Assembly: GCA_049116335.1 (NCBI GenBank) | Contig: JAGDYZ010000018.1 | Coordinates: 1 to 64,000, forward strand | DNA: 64,000 bases | DNA from: CANMIH01 sp049116335 | GTDB taxonomy: Bacteria; Pseudomonadota; Alphaproteobacteria; Rhodobacterales; Rhodobacteraceae | Direction: 5' to 3' | Shown: positions 25,724 to 34,459 of the stretch, piece after piece | Layout: each line of letters opens with the position of its first letter | Numbering within the stretch: position 1 is the stretch's first letter | Made by a program: the position numbers and the translations under genes | The notes under the pieces: generated by a model | Seen by the model: the letters and a program-made list of their open reading frames with translations, nothing else | The model's database searches: none | What the model was told of the DNA's origin: nothing

Positions 25724-26341
25724 ATGACCGATCTCTTGCTGTTTATTCCTGCCTGTTTCGCGCTCAACCTTGCGTTTGGGCCAAACAACCTGATGGCTCT
25801 GACAAATGGGGCTCAGCGGGGCGTGGGCTTTGCCGTGCTGGCGGCAAGTTCGCGGATTATGGCCTTTGCGCCAATGATTGCGATTTCGGCCCTTGGGCTT
25901 GGTGTGATCCTGTCGACCTCCGCCCTTGTCTTCACGGCGATCAAACTGGGAGGGGCCGCCTATCTGATCTGGTTGGGGATCAAACTGCTGCGCAGTTCCG
26001 GCGCAGCCAAAGCCGCCGATCTGTCGTCAGAACCCGTCCAGTTCAAAGACGCCTTTCGGCGTGAGGGACTGGTGGCCATGGGCAATCCCAAGGCGATCTT
26101 GATCTTTGCCGCCTTCTTTCCACAGTTTGTAGATGTTGAGGCTTATGCCCAAAGCTATCTGACGCTGGGCGCGATATTCCTGCTGCTCGAAGTGGGGGCG
26201 ATTGCGGTCTATGCCTCTGTGGGCCATTTCGCGGCCCGCGCGGCCTCACACAGGCTGCATTATTTCCAGCGCGCTTCGGGGTTTGGCATGATTGTTTTTG
26301 GTGGGCTTTTGTTGCTGACCAAACGGCCGGATATGGCCTGA
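25724..26341 (+). CDS. LysE/RhtB-family exporter
   Basis: A 205-residue LysE-type exporter, third in the window. The N-terminus (ALNLAFGPNNLMALTNGAQRG) carries the family PGPN-like turn as FGPNN, followed by GAAYLIWLGIKLLR and GNPKAILIFAAFFPQF. About six membrane helices. It is divergent from the amine oxidase gene, which could be a functional pairing (amine degradation and export). Substrate unknown. Confidence 0.87.
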   Translation: MTDLLLFIPACFALNLAFGPNNLMALTNGAQRGVGFAVLAASSRIMAFAPMIAISALGLGVILSTSALVFTAIKLGGAAYLIWLGIKLLRSSGAAKAADLSSEPVQFKDAFRREGLVAMGNPKAILIFAAFFPQFVDVEAYAQSYLTLGAIFLLLEVGAIAVYASVGHFAARAASHRLHYFQRASGFGMIVFGGLLLLTKRPDMA

Positions 26342-26388
26342 GATCGGGAACGCCGAACCGCCGCACGGCTCGGCGCCTCCCTTATCGC

Positions 26389-27795
26389 TTATGTCACTCG
26401 GATGTACCCGGCCAGACCGGTTTTCTGGTGCTCGATCACATGGCAATGGAACGCCCAGTCACCGGGATTGTCGGCCACCAGCGCAATGTCGATCACCTCA
26501 TCCTTCAGCAACAACATGGTGTCGGTCAGAAGCGGCGGCAGATCGCGTTGGTTTGACTTAAGCGGCACAAAGACCAGCCCGTGCAGATGGATCGGATGCA
26601 GATTGGGGGATTCATTGCGCAGCCGCAGCACATAGCTTTTGCCACGTTCCAAGGTCGCCAAAGGCCCCACATTTTCCGCCGCATCTCCGGCCCAGGGCGT
26701 ACGGTTGATCGACCAGAAGCTATAGCCCAACGTGCCACACAGCCCGTCATTGGGCGCATCCCCCTCCGGGGTCCAGCCAAAGACAAACTCATGCAGCTCG
26801 GCCTGATCGAGGTTCGGCAGATTGACCGGGTTGTCCTCAAGTGGTGCCAGATCGCTCAGCGAGCGGTTCAAATCCGCGCCAATTGCACGCAGGCGTGCCA
26901 TGGGTTTCGTGACATACCCCGGCAGCTGCGCCAGAAGATCCACCTGCTTTCCCTCACCCGACGGCATGCGCACCGCAAAATCCGCGCGCTGACCGGGCCC
27001 CAAGAGCATGGGATCTTCGGCGGTGGGCATCGGCACATCGATCCGCGTGGGATGTCCATCCCAGGCGATGATCTTGGCCTCTGCGCCGCTCAACACCAGT
27101 TTGTAAATCCGCGTTGTATCGGTGTTGACCACCCGCAAACGCACGAGCCCCCCGGCGGGGTGATCATAGACCGGCTCTTGTAGCCAATTAGCGGTCTGAA
27201 CATTGCCGAATGTCCCAGACCGGGCCGCGCCACGTGGGGTGAAATAGGGCAGGAAGCTGCCATCATCCTGCAGGCGGAAATCGCGCAGGCTCACCACCTC
27301 GTCCCCGTCAAAACCGGGATCGCTTTCTTCGTCGATCACCATCACCCCGGTCAGACCATGCGCCATCTGCGACATGGTCATGCAATGGGGATGATACCAA
27401 TAGGTGCCTGCATCCGGCGGGGTGAACTCATAGGCAAAGGTTTCCCCTTCGGCGATGGGAAACTGGGTCAGATAGGGCACGCCGTCCATGCCGTTTGGGA
27501 TACGCAGCCCATGCCAGTGCATGGCCGTGTAATCCGGCATGGCATTGGTCACGTTCAACCGCATCGGCACACCTTTTTTGCCCCGGATCACAGGGGGTGG
27601 TGCATCGGCGCTCAGACTCACCAACCCGTCGGTCATCACCCCATCGCGCAGCGCATAGCGCGCGGGCTGGATCGTCAGATCATGGGACAGTGCCGCCGCC
27701 TGCCCCAGCTGCGGCCAGGTCAATCCCGCCCCCAAGCCTCCGGCGCCTGCGGCCATCGCGGCTCCAGATCCACACAGAAACGCACGTCGTTTCAT
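26389..27795 (-). CDS. Tat-exported multicopper oxidase (CueO-like)
   Basis: A 468-residue periplasmic multicopper oxidase with three cupredoxin domains. The N-terminus has a twin-arginine type signal (MKRRAFLCGSG). All four copper boxes are present: H93-W-H95 (MHWHGL), H135-P-H137 (YWYHPHCM), HPIHLHG, and HCHVIEHQKTGL. The ligand ten residues after the type-1 Cys is Leu rather than the Met of CueO, which in laccases goes with a higher redox potential. The Met-rich loop of E. coli CueO is absent. Likely roles are Cu(I) or phenol oxidation. The gene is convergent with the LysE exporter. Confidence 0.9.
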   Translation of the reverse strand: MKRRAFLCGSGAAMAAGAGGLGAGLTWPQLGQAAALSHDLTIQPARYALRDGVMTDGLVSLSADAPPPVIRGKKGVPMRLNVTNAMPDYTAMHWHGLRIPNGMDGVPYLTQFPIAEGETFAYEFTPPDAGTYWYHPHCMTMSQMAHGLTGVMVIDEESDPGFDGDEVVSLRDFRLQDDGSFLPYFTPRGAARSGTFGNVQTANWLQEPVYDHPAGGLVRLRVVNTDTTRIYKLVLSGAEAKIIAWDGHPTRIDVPMPTAEDPMLLGPGQRADFAVRMPSGEGKQVDLLAQLPGYVTKPMARLRAIGADLNRSLSDLAPLEDNPVNLPNLDQAELHEFVFGWTPEGDAPNDGLCGTLGYSFWSINRTPWAGDAAENVGPLATLERGKSYVLRLRNESPNLHPIHLHGLVFVPLKSNQRDLPPLLTDTMLLLKDEVIDIALVADNPGDWAFHCHVIEHQKTGLAGYIRVT

Positions 27796-27970
27796 CTCTC
27801 ACCTCTGTCTGAAATTTCGGTCGGGCAGAAAGGCTGGACCGGCTATGCGCACATTGACATGCAATATTGGTGCTTTCCATGATATGGAGCAAAAAAGGGC
27901 GGAAATTGACCTCTGGCCCCTGCGGCGAAAACGCGCTAGTGGGGCTGATCTGCAAGCAGGACCAAATCAT

Positions 27971-28879
27971 ATGACCACACGCGCCGGATTCGTCGCTTTG
28001 ATCGGAGAGCCCAACGCGGGCAAATCCACCCTCACCAACCGCATGGTTGGCGCCAAGGTGTCGATTGTGACCCACAAGGTGCAAACCACACGCGCGCGCA
28101 TTCGTGGCGTGGCGATCGAGGGCGACAGCCAGCTGGTCTTTGTGGACACCCCCGGATTGTTCCAGCCGCGCCGCCGATTGGATCGGGCGATGGTTGCGGC
28201 CGCCTGGGGTGGCGCTGCGGATGCGGATTTGATTGTCCTGCTGATCGAAGCCCATCGCGGCATCACAGCCGGGGTCAAAAGCATTCTAGAAGGCCTAGAA
28301 GAGCTGCCCAAAGGTCGGCGTGTGGCCTTGGCGATCAACAAGATCGACCGTGTCAAAGCCGAAGATCTTCTGGCGCTCAGCCAAGAGCTCAACGAGAGCT
28401 ATAGCTTTGCCAATACCTTCATGATCTCCGCCGAAAAAGGCCATGGGGTTGATGATCTGCGCACCTGGCTGGCAGGCGAACTCCCCGAAGGGCCGTGGCT
28501 TTACCCCGAAGATCAAATCGCCGATCTGCCGTTGCGCATGATCGCCGCTGAGATCACCCGCGAAAAGCTCACCCTGCGTCTGCATCAGGAACTGCCTTAT
28601 CAGTTGACCGTTGAGACCGAGCAATGGGAAGAGCGCAAAGATGGGTCAGCCCGTGTTGACCAGATGATCTATGTCGCCCGCGACGGCCACAAGGGGATCA
28701 TTCTGGGCAAAAAAGGTGAAACCATCAAAGCCATCAGCCAATCCGCCCGCGCCGAGCTGGAAGAATTCCTGGGTCGCAAGATCCACCTGTTTTTGCAGGT
28801 GAAGGTGCGGACCAACTGGCTTGAAGAAGCAGAACGCTATTCCGAAATGGGTCTGGATTTCCGCGACGGAAATGCCTGA
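27971..28879 (+). CDS. era: GTPase Era
   Basis: A 302-residue Era, a GTPase that binds the 3' end of 16S rRNA during 30S assembly. The G domain has the P-loop GEPNAGKS (residues 12-19), the VDTPG switch II motif and NKID. The C-terminal KH domain is present with GKKGETIKAI. Standard length from the ATG at 27971; the frame opens earlier without homology. It overlaps the DUF1491 start by one base and forms a unit with DUF1491 and recO. Confidence 0.97.
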   Translation: MTTRAGFVALIGEPNAGKSTLTNRMVGAKVSIVTHKVQTTRARIRGVAIEGDSQLVFVDTPGLFQPRRRLDRAMVAAAWGGAADADLIVLLIEAHRGITAGVKSILEGLEELPKGRRVALAINKIDRVKAEDLLALSQELNESYSFANTFMISAEKGHGVDDLRTWLAGELPEGPWLYPEDQIADLPLRMIAAEITREKLTLRLHQELPYQLTVETEQWEERKDGSARVDQMIYVARDGHKGIILGKKGETIKAISQSARAELEEFLGRKIHLFLQVKVRTNWLEEAERYSEMGLDFRDGNA

Positions 28880-29208
28880 TGGCCCGCCTGACGGCACGGT
28901 TCTGGGTCGACGCCTATCTTGCGCGGCTGCGGTTGATTGATATCGCGGCCTTCGTCGTCGCCCATGGCGATGACACCGCCGGAGCCGTGTTGGTCAAACT
29001 GAACACTCTGGATGGTCAGGCCTGCGCCTTTTCCCGCGGGTTTGATCTGATGAGCGGCGACCGCATCTGGCAGGAGTTGTCACAGGGGGCGGAGCGCGAT
29101 GTGGACGAAGCTATCTCTCGCCAGCGCAGTTTCGATCCCGATCTTTGGGTGATCGAGGTCGAAGATCGCGCCGGCCGTCATATGCTTGACGAAGAGGGGC
29201 TTGGGTAA
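28879..29208 (+). CDS. DUF1491 family protein
   Basis: A 109-residue small soluble protein of the DUF1491 family, common between era and recO in alphaproteobacteria. It starts LTARFWVDAYLARLRL and ends with the conserved DPDLWVIEVEDRAGRHML. The ATG shares a base with the era stop, implying coupled translation. Function unknown. Confidence 0.9.
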   Translation: MARLTARFWVDAYLARLRLIDIAAFVVAHGDDTAGAVLVKLNTLDGQACAFSRGFDLMSGDRIWQELSQGAERDVDEAISRQRSFDPDLWVIEVEDRAGRHMLDEEGLG

Positions 29209-29265
29209 GATCCCCAAAGGGGAAACCCCCTTGTGTAAACCCTAGGCAGAGGCCAATTTACCCAC

Positions 29266-30009
29266 ATGGAATGGCGTGACACCGGTCTGGTTCTGGCAAC
29301 CCGAAAATACGGCGAAACCTCAGTTTTGCTTGAGGTATTCACGCCGCAGCATGGGCGCCACAGCGGGTTGCTGCGCGGGGGTATTTCGCGCAAGATCAGC
29401 CCGCATATTCAACCCGGCGCCCAGCTTGATCTGACCTGGAAAGCCCGACTTGAAGATCAATTGGGCAGTTTCTCCATTGAACCCCTGAAATCCCGCGCGG
29501 CCTTTGTGATGGAGGACCGCGTCGCTCTGGCCGGTCTCAACACCGTGGTGGCGCTGTTGCATCAATGCCTGCCTGAGCGCGCGCCCTATCCTGAGTTTTA
29601 TGCCCAGACTGAGGCGTTGCTGGATCTATTGGCCCAGCCCGAGGTCTGGCCCGTGGCCTATCTGCATTGGGAATTGGCCCTGTTGGAGCAGATGGGTTTT
29701 GGGCTTGAGCTCGACAGCTGCGCGGTGACCGGCAGCCGTCAGGGATTGATCTATGTCTCACCGCGAACCGGGCGGGCAGTGACCGCAGAGGGGGCCGGTG
29801 AATTTGCCGACCGCCTGTTGCCGCTTCCTCCGGTTCTAAAAGGTCTCGCGGTCGAGGACGATGCGCAGGTGCTGGAGGGGTTGCGCACCACCGGGCATTT
29901 CATGACCACCCGCATCGCGCTTGACCTGAAAGACGGCGCACTCCCCGCCGCCCGCGCAGGGTTTGTCGACCAACTGCGCCTTAGGGCGGACCACAACAGC
30001 GCGCGCTAA
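29266..30009 (+). CDS. recO: DNA repair protein RecO
   Basis: A 247-residue RecO, which loads RecA on SSB-coated DNA with RecF and RecR. It begins MEWRDTGLVLATRKYGETSVLLEVFT, the conserved OB-fold N-terminus, then the helical RecO_C part with LALLEQMGFGLELDSCAVTG. The usual zinc cysteines are mostly missing, as in many alphaproteobacteria. Its TAA overlaps the stop of the convergent META lipoprotein gene by 4 bases. Confidence 0.95.
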   Translation: MEWRDTGLVLATRKYGETSVLLEVFTPQHGRHSGLLRGGISRKISPHIQPGAQLDLTWKARLEDQLGSFSIEPLKSRAAFVMEDRVALAGLNTVVALLHQCLPERAPYPEFYAQTEALLDLLAQPEVWPVAYLHWELALLEQMGFGLELDSCAVTGSRQGLIYVSPRTGRAVTAEGAGEFADRLLPLPPVLKGLAVEDDAQVLEGLRTTGHFMTTRIALDLKDGALPAARAGFVDQLRLRADHNSAR

Positions 30010-30398
30010 GGTCGGGTGGCAAACACCATCTCGCGCCCGGTCTCGTCTGACAGGACCAACGTGGTGTCCAGTACTTCCGACAGAGTCATCGCCTCGAGCG
30101 TCTGAAAGTAGAGGGTTTCAGAGTTCAGGTCGGGACAGGCCATGCGCGTGACCGCAATTGGACCTAGGGCGAACCAGGGATAAGGGGCCGTTTGTGGGGC
30201 ACTGTAGCGGTTACAGGGCGCCTGCCCCGCAATCTGTCCCGGCTTGGGAAACTCCAGCGTCGCCCGCATCTCGGTGGCGGAACCGTCGATGCTCACCAGA
30301 TGCCAGATGTGTCCCCCCGCCCCGTAGGCATGCAGGCTTTCGTCCGTGCGACAGGCGGTCAGTGACAGAAGGGCGAGAGGCAGCAGAGCGAGACGCAT
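30006..30398 (-). CDS. META-domain lipoprotein
   Basis: A 130-residue lipoprotein: signal sequence with lipobox LSLTAC (Cys16), then a META (HslJ-like) domain with the features IWHLVSIDG, APCNRYSA and VTRMACPDL. META domains occur in envelope and heat-inducible proteins of unclear function. The ATG at 30396-30398 has AAAGGAAG just upstream. It is convergent with recO and divergent from the GNAT gene. Confidence 0.85.
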   Translation of the reverse strand: MRLALLPLALLSLTACRTDESLHAYGAGGHIWHLVSIDGSATEMRATLEFPKPGQIAGQAPCNRYSAPQTAPYPWFALGPIAVTRMACPDLNSETLYFQTLEAMTLSEVLDTTLVLSDETGREMVFATRP

Positions 30399-30515
30399 GA
30401 GACTTCCTTTTGGCGATTGCATCACATCTGGGCATATTCCCCGGATTCAGCAAGGGGCCGGGTTGACTTGGGTCGTTTCAGACCTTTCCTAAAGACACAC
30501 CTGAGGAGGTTCCCC

Positions 30516-31037
30516 ATGCGAATTCGCCCCTTGGATCCGGTGAGCGATCTTGACCGTGTTGTCGGGTTTTACCGCGACGCCCCGGATTACTGGCAGATGG
30601 CCGAAGGGCGGCAGCCGGGGCTGGAGTATGCCCAGAGATTTTTCACCGACGGGCCGCCCGGATGTGATGTGTCTCGATCCCATCGCTTGGGCCTGTTTCT
30701 GGACGACCGGTTATCGGGACTGGCAGAGCTTTCGTTTGGCTTCCCCGAACCAGAGGATGCCTATCTGGGGTTCATGATGCTGGGCGACTGGGCCCGCGGA
30801 TCCGGAAACGGACGCGTGTTTCTAACCCATCTCGAAGAGCTTGCGGCCAAGGCAGGCGCAAGTTGGCTCTATCTCGCGGTCTTAGAAGCAAACCTACGCG
30901 GGCGGGCGTTTTGGCTACGCGAAGGGTTTCAGAGCACGGGACTGCGGGGCGAGATGCAAATGGGCGACAAATTTCAGGCGCTGGAACGTTTAAGCAAAGA
31001 TCTGAGCCGCACAACCTGCGACAATCGTGAACAATAG
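30516..31037 (+). CDS. GNAT-family N-acetyltransferase
   Basis: A 173-residue acetyltransferase of the GNAT fold. The acetyl-CoA-binding core is around residues 90-150 (DWARGSGNGRVFLTHLEE ... LAVLEANLRGRAFWLREGF). GAGGAGG lies 7 bases before the ATG. It stands between the META lipoprotein (divergent) and pgsA. Substrate unknown. Confidence 0.85.
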   Translation: MRIRPLDPVSDLDRVVGFYRDAPDYWQMAEGRQPGLEYAQRFFTDGPPGCDVSRSHRLGLFLDDRLSGLAELSFGFPEPEDAYLGFMMLGDWARGSGNGRVFLTHLEELAAKAGASWLYLAVLEANLRGRAFWLREGFQSTGLRGEMQMGDKFQALERLSKDLSRTTCDNREQ

Positions 31038-31096
31038 ACCGGAAAATTCCTGCCATGTCTGGACATGCCCAAACCGCACCGCCTAGGAAGGGGGTG

Positions 31097-31762
31097 ATGA
31101 AACTGACGCTTCCCAACCTGCTGACCGTGCTTCGCCTGCTCGCCGCTCCCGGCGTGGCGGTGATGTTTCTTTATTTCCACCGCCCCTTCGCTGACTGGGC
31201 TGCTTTGCTGCTGTTTGTAAGCGCGGCAATCACAGATTGGTTTGACGGCCATCTGGCCCGCGCCTGGAAACAGGAAACCAAGCTGGGCGCAATGCTGGAC
31301 CCCATTGCCGACAAAGCCATGGTTGTGATCGCGCTGATGGTGATTGTCGGCTATTCGTCGATGTCCCCCTGGCTGGTGCTCCCTTCTACCGTGATCCTGT
31401 TCCGCGAGGTCTTTGTTTCTGGCCTGCGCGAGTTTCTGGGCGACACCGCTGGTACGCTCAAAGTGACCAAGCTTGCCAAGTGGAAAACCACGGCGCAGAT
31501 GGTGGCCATTGCCACACTCTTTGCCCAAGGGGTGTTTGAGCACTATCTGGGCATGTCCGCCTTTGGCATGGATCACGCCATGTTTGAGGCGATCATGAAC
31601 GGGGCCGAAGAGGATGTTCTGGGGCTGCGTTGGAAACACGCTGGTATGCTCTGGACCGGTGACATCGGGCTGGCTCTGTTGTGGATCGCCGCCGCGCTCA
31701 CTTTGATCACGGGCTGGGATTATTTCCGCAAGGCCCTGCCACATCTGAAGGAAGATCGCTGA
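31097..31762 (+). CDS. pgsA: CDP-diacylglycerol-glycerol-3-phosphate 3-phosphatidyltransferase
   Basis: A 221-residue inner-membrane enzyme making phosphatidylglycerol phosphate. The CDP-alcohol phosphotransferase motif DG-x2-AR-x8-G-x3-D-x3-D is visible as DGHLARAWKQETKLGAMLDP followed by IAD. About five membrane helices. It is about 35 residues longer than E. coli PgsA because of an insert near FEAIMNGAEEDVLGLRWK. The ATG at 31097 follows AGGAAGGGGG. Its stop overlaps the moaD start (TGATG). Confidence 0.95.
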   Translation: MKLTLPNLLTVLRLLAAPGVAVMFLYFHRPFADWAALLLFVSAAITDWFDGHLARAWKQETKLGAMLDPIADKAMVVIALMVIVGYSSMSPWLVLPSTVILFREVFVSGLREFLGDTAGTLKVTKLAKWKTTAQMVAIATLFAQGVFEHYLGMSAFGMDHAMFEAIMNGAEEDVLGLRWKHAGMLWTGDIGLALLWIAAALTLITGWDYFRKALPHLKEDR

Positions 31763-32007
31763 TGAACGTGCTGTATTTCGCCTGGGTGCGGGAACGGATC
31801 GGAGTTCCCAAGGAGAGTGTCGAGACAAATGCCAAAACCGTGGCGGATCTTGTAGAAGAGCTGCGTGCGCGTGAAGACCGCTATGCCGCTGCCTTTGCTG
31901 ATCTCTCAGCGCTGCGTGTGGCCGTCGATCAGGAATTGACCGAATTTGATGCCTCAATTGAAGGCGCACGCGAAGTGGCGTTTTTCCCACCGATGACCGG
32001 GGGCTGA
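31762..32007 (+). CDS. moaD: Molybdopterin synthase sulfur-carrier subunit
   Basis: An 81-residue ubiquitin-like sulfur carrier ending in Gly-Gly (FFPPMTGG), the residue pair that becomes the thiocarboxylate donor in molybdopterin synthesis. It begins MNVLYFAWVRERIG. The start overlaps the pgsA stop and moaE follows after 3 bases, so the three genes form one unit. Confidence 0.96.
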   Translation: MNVLYFAWVRERIGVPKESVETNAKTVADLVEELRAREDRYAAAFADLSALRVAVDQELTEFDASIEGAREVAFFPPMTGG

Positions 32008-32010
32008 CCC

Positions 32011-32451
32011 ATGCGGATTGTGGTGCAGGAACAGCCCTTTGACTATGGCGCCGAATGCAATGCCTTTGCCGACGGGCGCGATGATCTGGGCGCAGTGGTC
32101 AGCTTTGCCGGTATTGTGCGTGATGTCGAGGGCGGCATGGATCACATGATGATCGAACACTATCCCGGCATGACCGAAAAGGCGCTTGAAAAGATCGCCG
32201 CCGAAGCCTCTGAGCGTTGGTCTCTTGGGGATGTTCTGGTGATCCACCGCTATGGTCGCATGGTACCCGGGGATAAGATCATGATGGTGGCCACCGCCTC
32301 ACGTCACCGGGTTCACGCCTTTGAAGCCGCTGAATTTCTAATGGATTATCTGAAATCCCGCGCGCCGTTCTGGAAAAAAGAATATGTGGGCAAAGGGGCC
32401 GACTGGGTCGCGGCCAAAGACGAAGATGAGGCCGCGCTGGATCGTTGGTGA
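32011..32451 (+). CDS. moaE: Molybdopterin synthase catalytic subunit
   Basis: A 146-residue MoaE, which inserts two sulfurs into cyclic pyranopterin monophosphate with MoaD. Conserved parts are GAVVSFAGIVRDVEGG, the MIEHYPGMTEKAL segment, HRYGRMVPGD and the catalytic Lys region RAPFWKKEYV. Full length and adjacent to moaD. Confidence 0.96.
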   Translation: MRIVVQEQPFDYGAECNAFADGRDDLGAVVSFAGIVRDVEGGMDHMMIEHYPGMTEKALEKIAAEASERWSLGDVLVIHRYGRMVPGDKIMMVATASRHRVHAFEAAEFLMDYLKSRAPFWKKEYVGKGADWVAAKDEDEAALDRW

Positions 32452-32482
32452 TCTGCGCGCTTCTTTTTAGAGGTCCTGTCTC

Positions 32483-33664
32483 TTAATCCTGTTCGATCTG
32501 GGTGTCGCGTCGGAAGGGCCCATAGGCGGTCAGGATCTCAATATCCTCTTCCACGGCCGCACGTTCGGCCACGAGATAGCGTTTGATCGCCTCAGCAAAA
32601 CCCTGATCCGCCACCCAATGCAGCGAATGGGTTGGAGCAGGCAGATACCCCCGCGCCAGCTTGTGTTCGCCCTGCGCCCCGGCCTCAACCCGCGCCAAGC
32701 CGCTGCGGATGGCAAAATCGATGGCCCGATAATAGCAGATCTCAAAATGCAGACAGGGGTGATCTTCGAGACAGCCCCAGTAGCGGCCAAACAGAACGTC
32801 GCGACCAATGAAGTTCAGCGCTCCGGCGATAGGGTGCCCGTCCCTCTCTGCCAGAACAAGGGCGATGTCGTTGCGCATGTCGCGATGCACAATCTCGAAA
32901 AACTCCCGCGTCAGATAAGGCGTGCCCCACTTGCGCGCGCCTGTGTCTTGATAGAACCGCCAGAAGGCATCCCAATGCGCGGGCTCGATCTCATCTCCGG
33001 TCAGCGTACGGATTGTACCGCCAAAGGCCTGCGCCTTTTGGCGTTCCTTGCGAATGTTCTTGCGTTTGCGCGAGCTGAGCGAGGCCAGAAATCCATCAAA
33101 ATCATCGTAGCTGTCGTTGAGCCAGTGGAATTGTTGAGTCTGGCGGCGCATGAGGCCCATCTGTTCCCCTGCCAGAGCCTCGGCCTCGGTGCAGAAGGTG
33201 ATATGCATCGAGGACAGATCATTTTCGGCGGCCAGCTGCACCGCCCCTTGGATCAAGGCTGAGAGCCCCATCACCTCATGCCCCGGCTGGGTCAGCAATC
33301 GGCGGCCCGTGGCAGGGGTAAAGGGCACGGCAACCTGAAGCTTGGGGTAATAGCGCCCTCCTGCGCCTTCCAGCGCATGGGCCCAGTTGTGGTCAAAGAT
33401 ATATTCGCCCTGACTGTGCCCCTTGGCATAGAGGGGGGCAACGGCAATGACCTGCCCCTCCTGTTCGGCCACAAGATACCGGGGATCCCAGCCGGTGCCA
33501 GGCCCCACCGACCCGCTGTCTTCCAGAGCTTTGAGGAAACGATAGGTGGTAAAGGGATCACGCGCTCGCCCGTCTTTCGCTTCGGGGCAGGCACAGGCGT
33601 CCCAATCCTCAGGCGCAACCTGTGCAAGCGAGGTCAGGACGGATATTGAAACAGCGGCTTCCAT
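32483..33664 (-). CDS. FemAB-like/GNAT protein (PF04339 type)
   Basis: A 393-residue protein of the peptidogalycan biosynthesis/recognition (FemAB-like) family, built of GNAT-like folds. Family features include SSRKRKNIRKERQKA and the acyl-transfer core VLAERDGHPIAGALNFIG. FEICYYRAIDFAIR and GAQGEHKLARGYLP near the end are also typical. Function is not established; aminoacyl transfer to an envelope component is inferred from the fold. Last gene of the run RidA - GDPD - this gene, 34 bases after GDPD. The ATG at 33664 is chosen over a TTG three codons earlier. Confidence 0.88.
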   Translation of the reverse strand: MEAAVSISVLTSLAQVAPEDWDACACPEAKDGRARDPFTTYRFLKALEDSGSVGPGTGWDPRYLVAEQEGQVIAVAPLYAKGHSQGEYIFDHNWAHALEGAGGRYYPKLQVAVPFTPATGRRLLTQPGHEVMGLSALIQGAVQLAAENDLSSMHITFCTEAEALAGEQMGLMRRQTQQFHWLNDSYDDFDGFLASLSSRKRKNIRKERQKAQAFGGTIRTLTGDEIEPAHWDAFWRFYQDTGARKWGTPYLTREFFEIVHRDMRNDIALVLAERDGHPIAGALNFIGRDVLFGRYWGCLEDHPCLHFEICYYRAIDFAIRSGLARVEAGAQGEHKLARGYLPAPTHSLHWVADQGFAEAIKRYLVAERAAVEEDIEILTAYGPFRRDTQIEQD

Positions 33665-33698
33665 GGCCCTCAACTATGTGGGCCATGGTGTGGGGTCT

Positions 33699-34454
33699 TC
33701 AAGCCAAATAGCCTTCGAAAGTCACGTTATCCGCGATTTTTCGGGCTGTGGCCTCGGCCTCGGAGGACCGAATGGTCCAGCAGAACACAGGCACGTCTTT
33801 TTCCTTGAGGCGCGCAACCGGTGCTCTGTCCAGTTCCGCTTGATAATGCGACACAAAACACGATCCAGTGCGGTCAAAATCTGCGATCTCACCCAGGTGT
33901 TTGCGGTAATCTTCCGGCAGATCCTTGGCTTCGTCACCGGTAAAGGAATAGGTGACAAGACCACGCGGCACATCCGGCGCAAGTTCGGCCATTTCGGCAA
34001 TAGCATGCGGGTTGAACGACATCAGCGCCAGCGGGCCGTCGTATCCGGCCAGATCTTTGGCCACAGCCGCCTGTAGCGCCCCGACGTTGGGGCCCATGGC
34101 ACGGTCCTGGTCTTTGATCTCGACCAGCAAGGCCACCTGCCCCGCCACAAGCTCAAGCACCTCAGCAAAAGTTGGAATGCCTTCTGCCCCATGCCGCAGC
34201 GCAATTTCCCCGAGCTCAGCGGCGGTATAGTCGCTGACCTCACCGGTCGCCTCGGTCAGGCGGTTCATGTCATAGTCATGGAACACCATGGCCTGACCGT
34301 CTTTTGAGATCTGAAGATCGATCTCGATGCCATATCCCGCCGCAATCGCTGCACGGATCGCTGCACGTGAGTTTTCGGGACGACCATCGGTGATGTCATG
34401 CAGAGCACGATGGCTGATCGGGGCGTTGAAGAACGCGGCAGGAAGCTTGGACAT
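33699..34454 (-). CDS. Glycerophosphodiester phosphodiesterase family protein
   Basis: A 251-residue GDPD, hydrolysing glycerophosphodiesters to glycerol-3-phosphate and an alcohol. Catalytic and metal residues: His15 (SHRALHD), Glu44 and Asp46 (GIEIDLQISKDG), His59 (VFHDYDMNRLT) and Glu113-x-Lys (LVEIKDQDR). No signal peptide, so it is cytoplasmic like UgpQ. It lies 5 bases downstream of the RidA gene and precedes the FemAB-like gene. Confidence 0.93.
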   Translation of the reverse strand: MSKLPAAFFNAPISHRALHDITDGRPENSRAAIRAAIAAGYGIEIDLQISKDGQAMVFHDYDMNRLTEATGEVSDYTAAELGEIALRHGAEGIPTFAEVLELVAGQVALLVEIKDQDRAMGPNVGALQAAVAKDLAGYDGPLALMSFNPHAIAEMAELAPDVPRGLVTYSFTGDEAKDLPEDYRKHLGEIADFDRTGSCFVSHYQAELDRAPVARLKEKDVPVFCWTIRSSEAEATARKIADNVTFEGYLA

Positions 34455-34459
34455 AGTTC

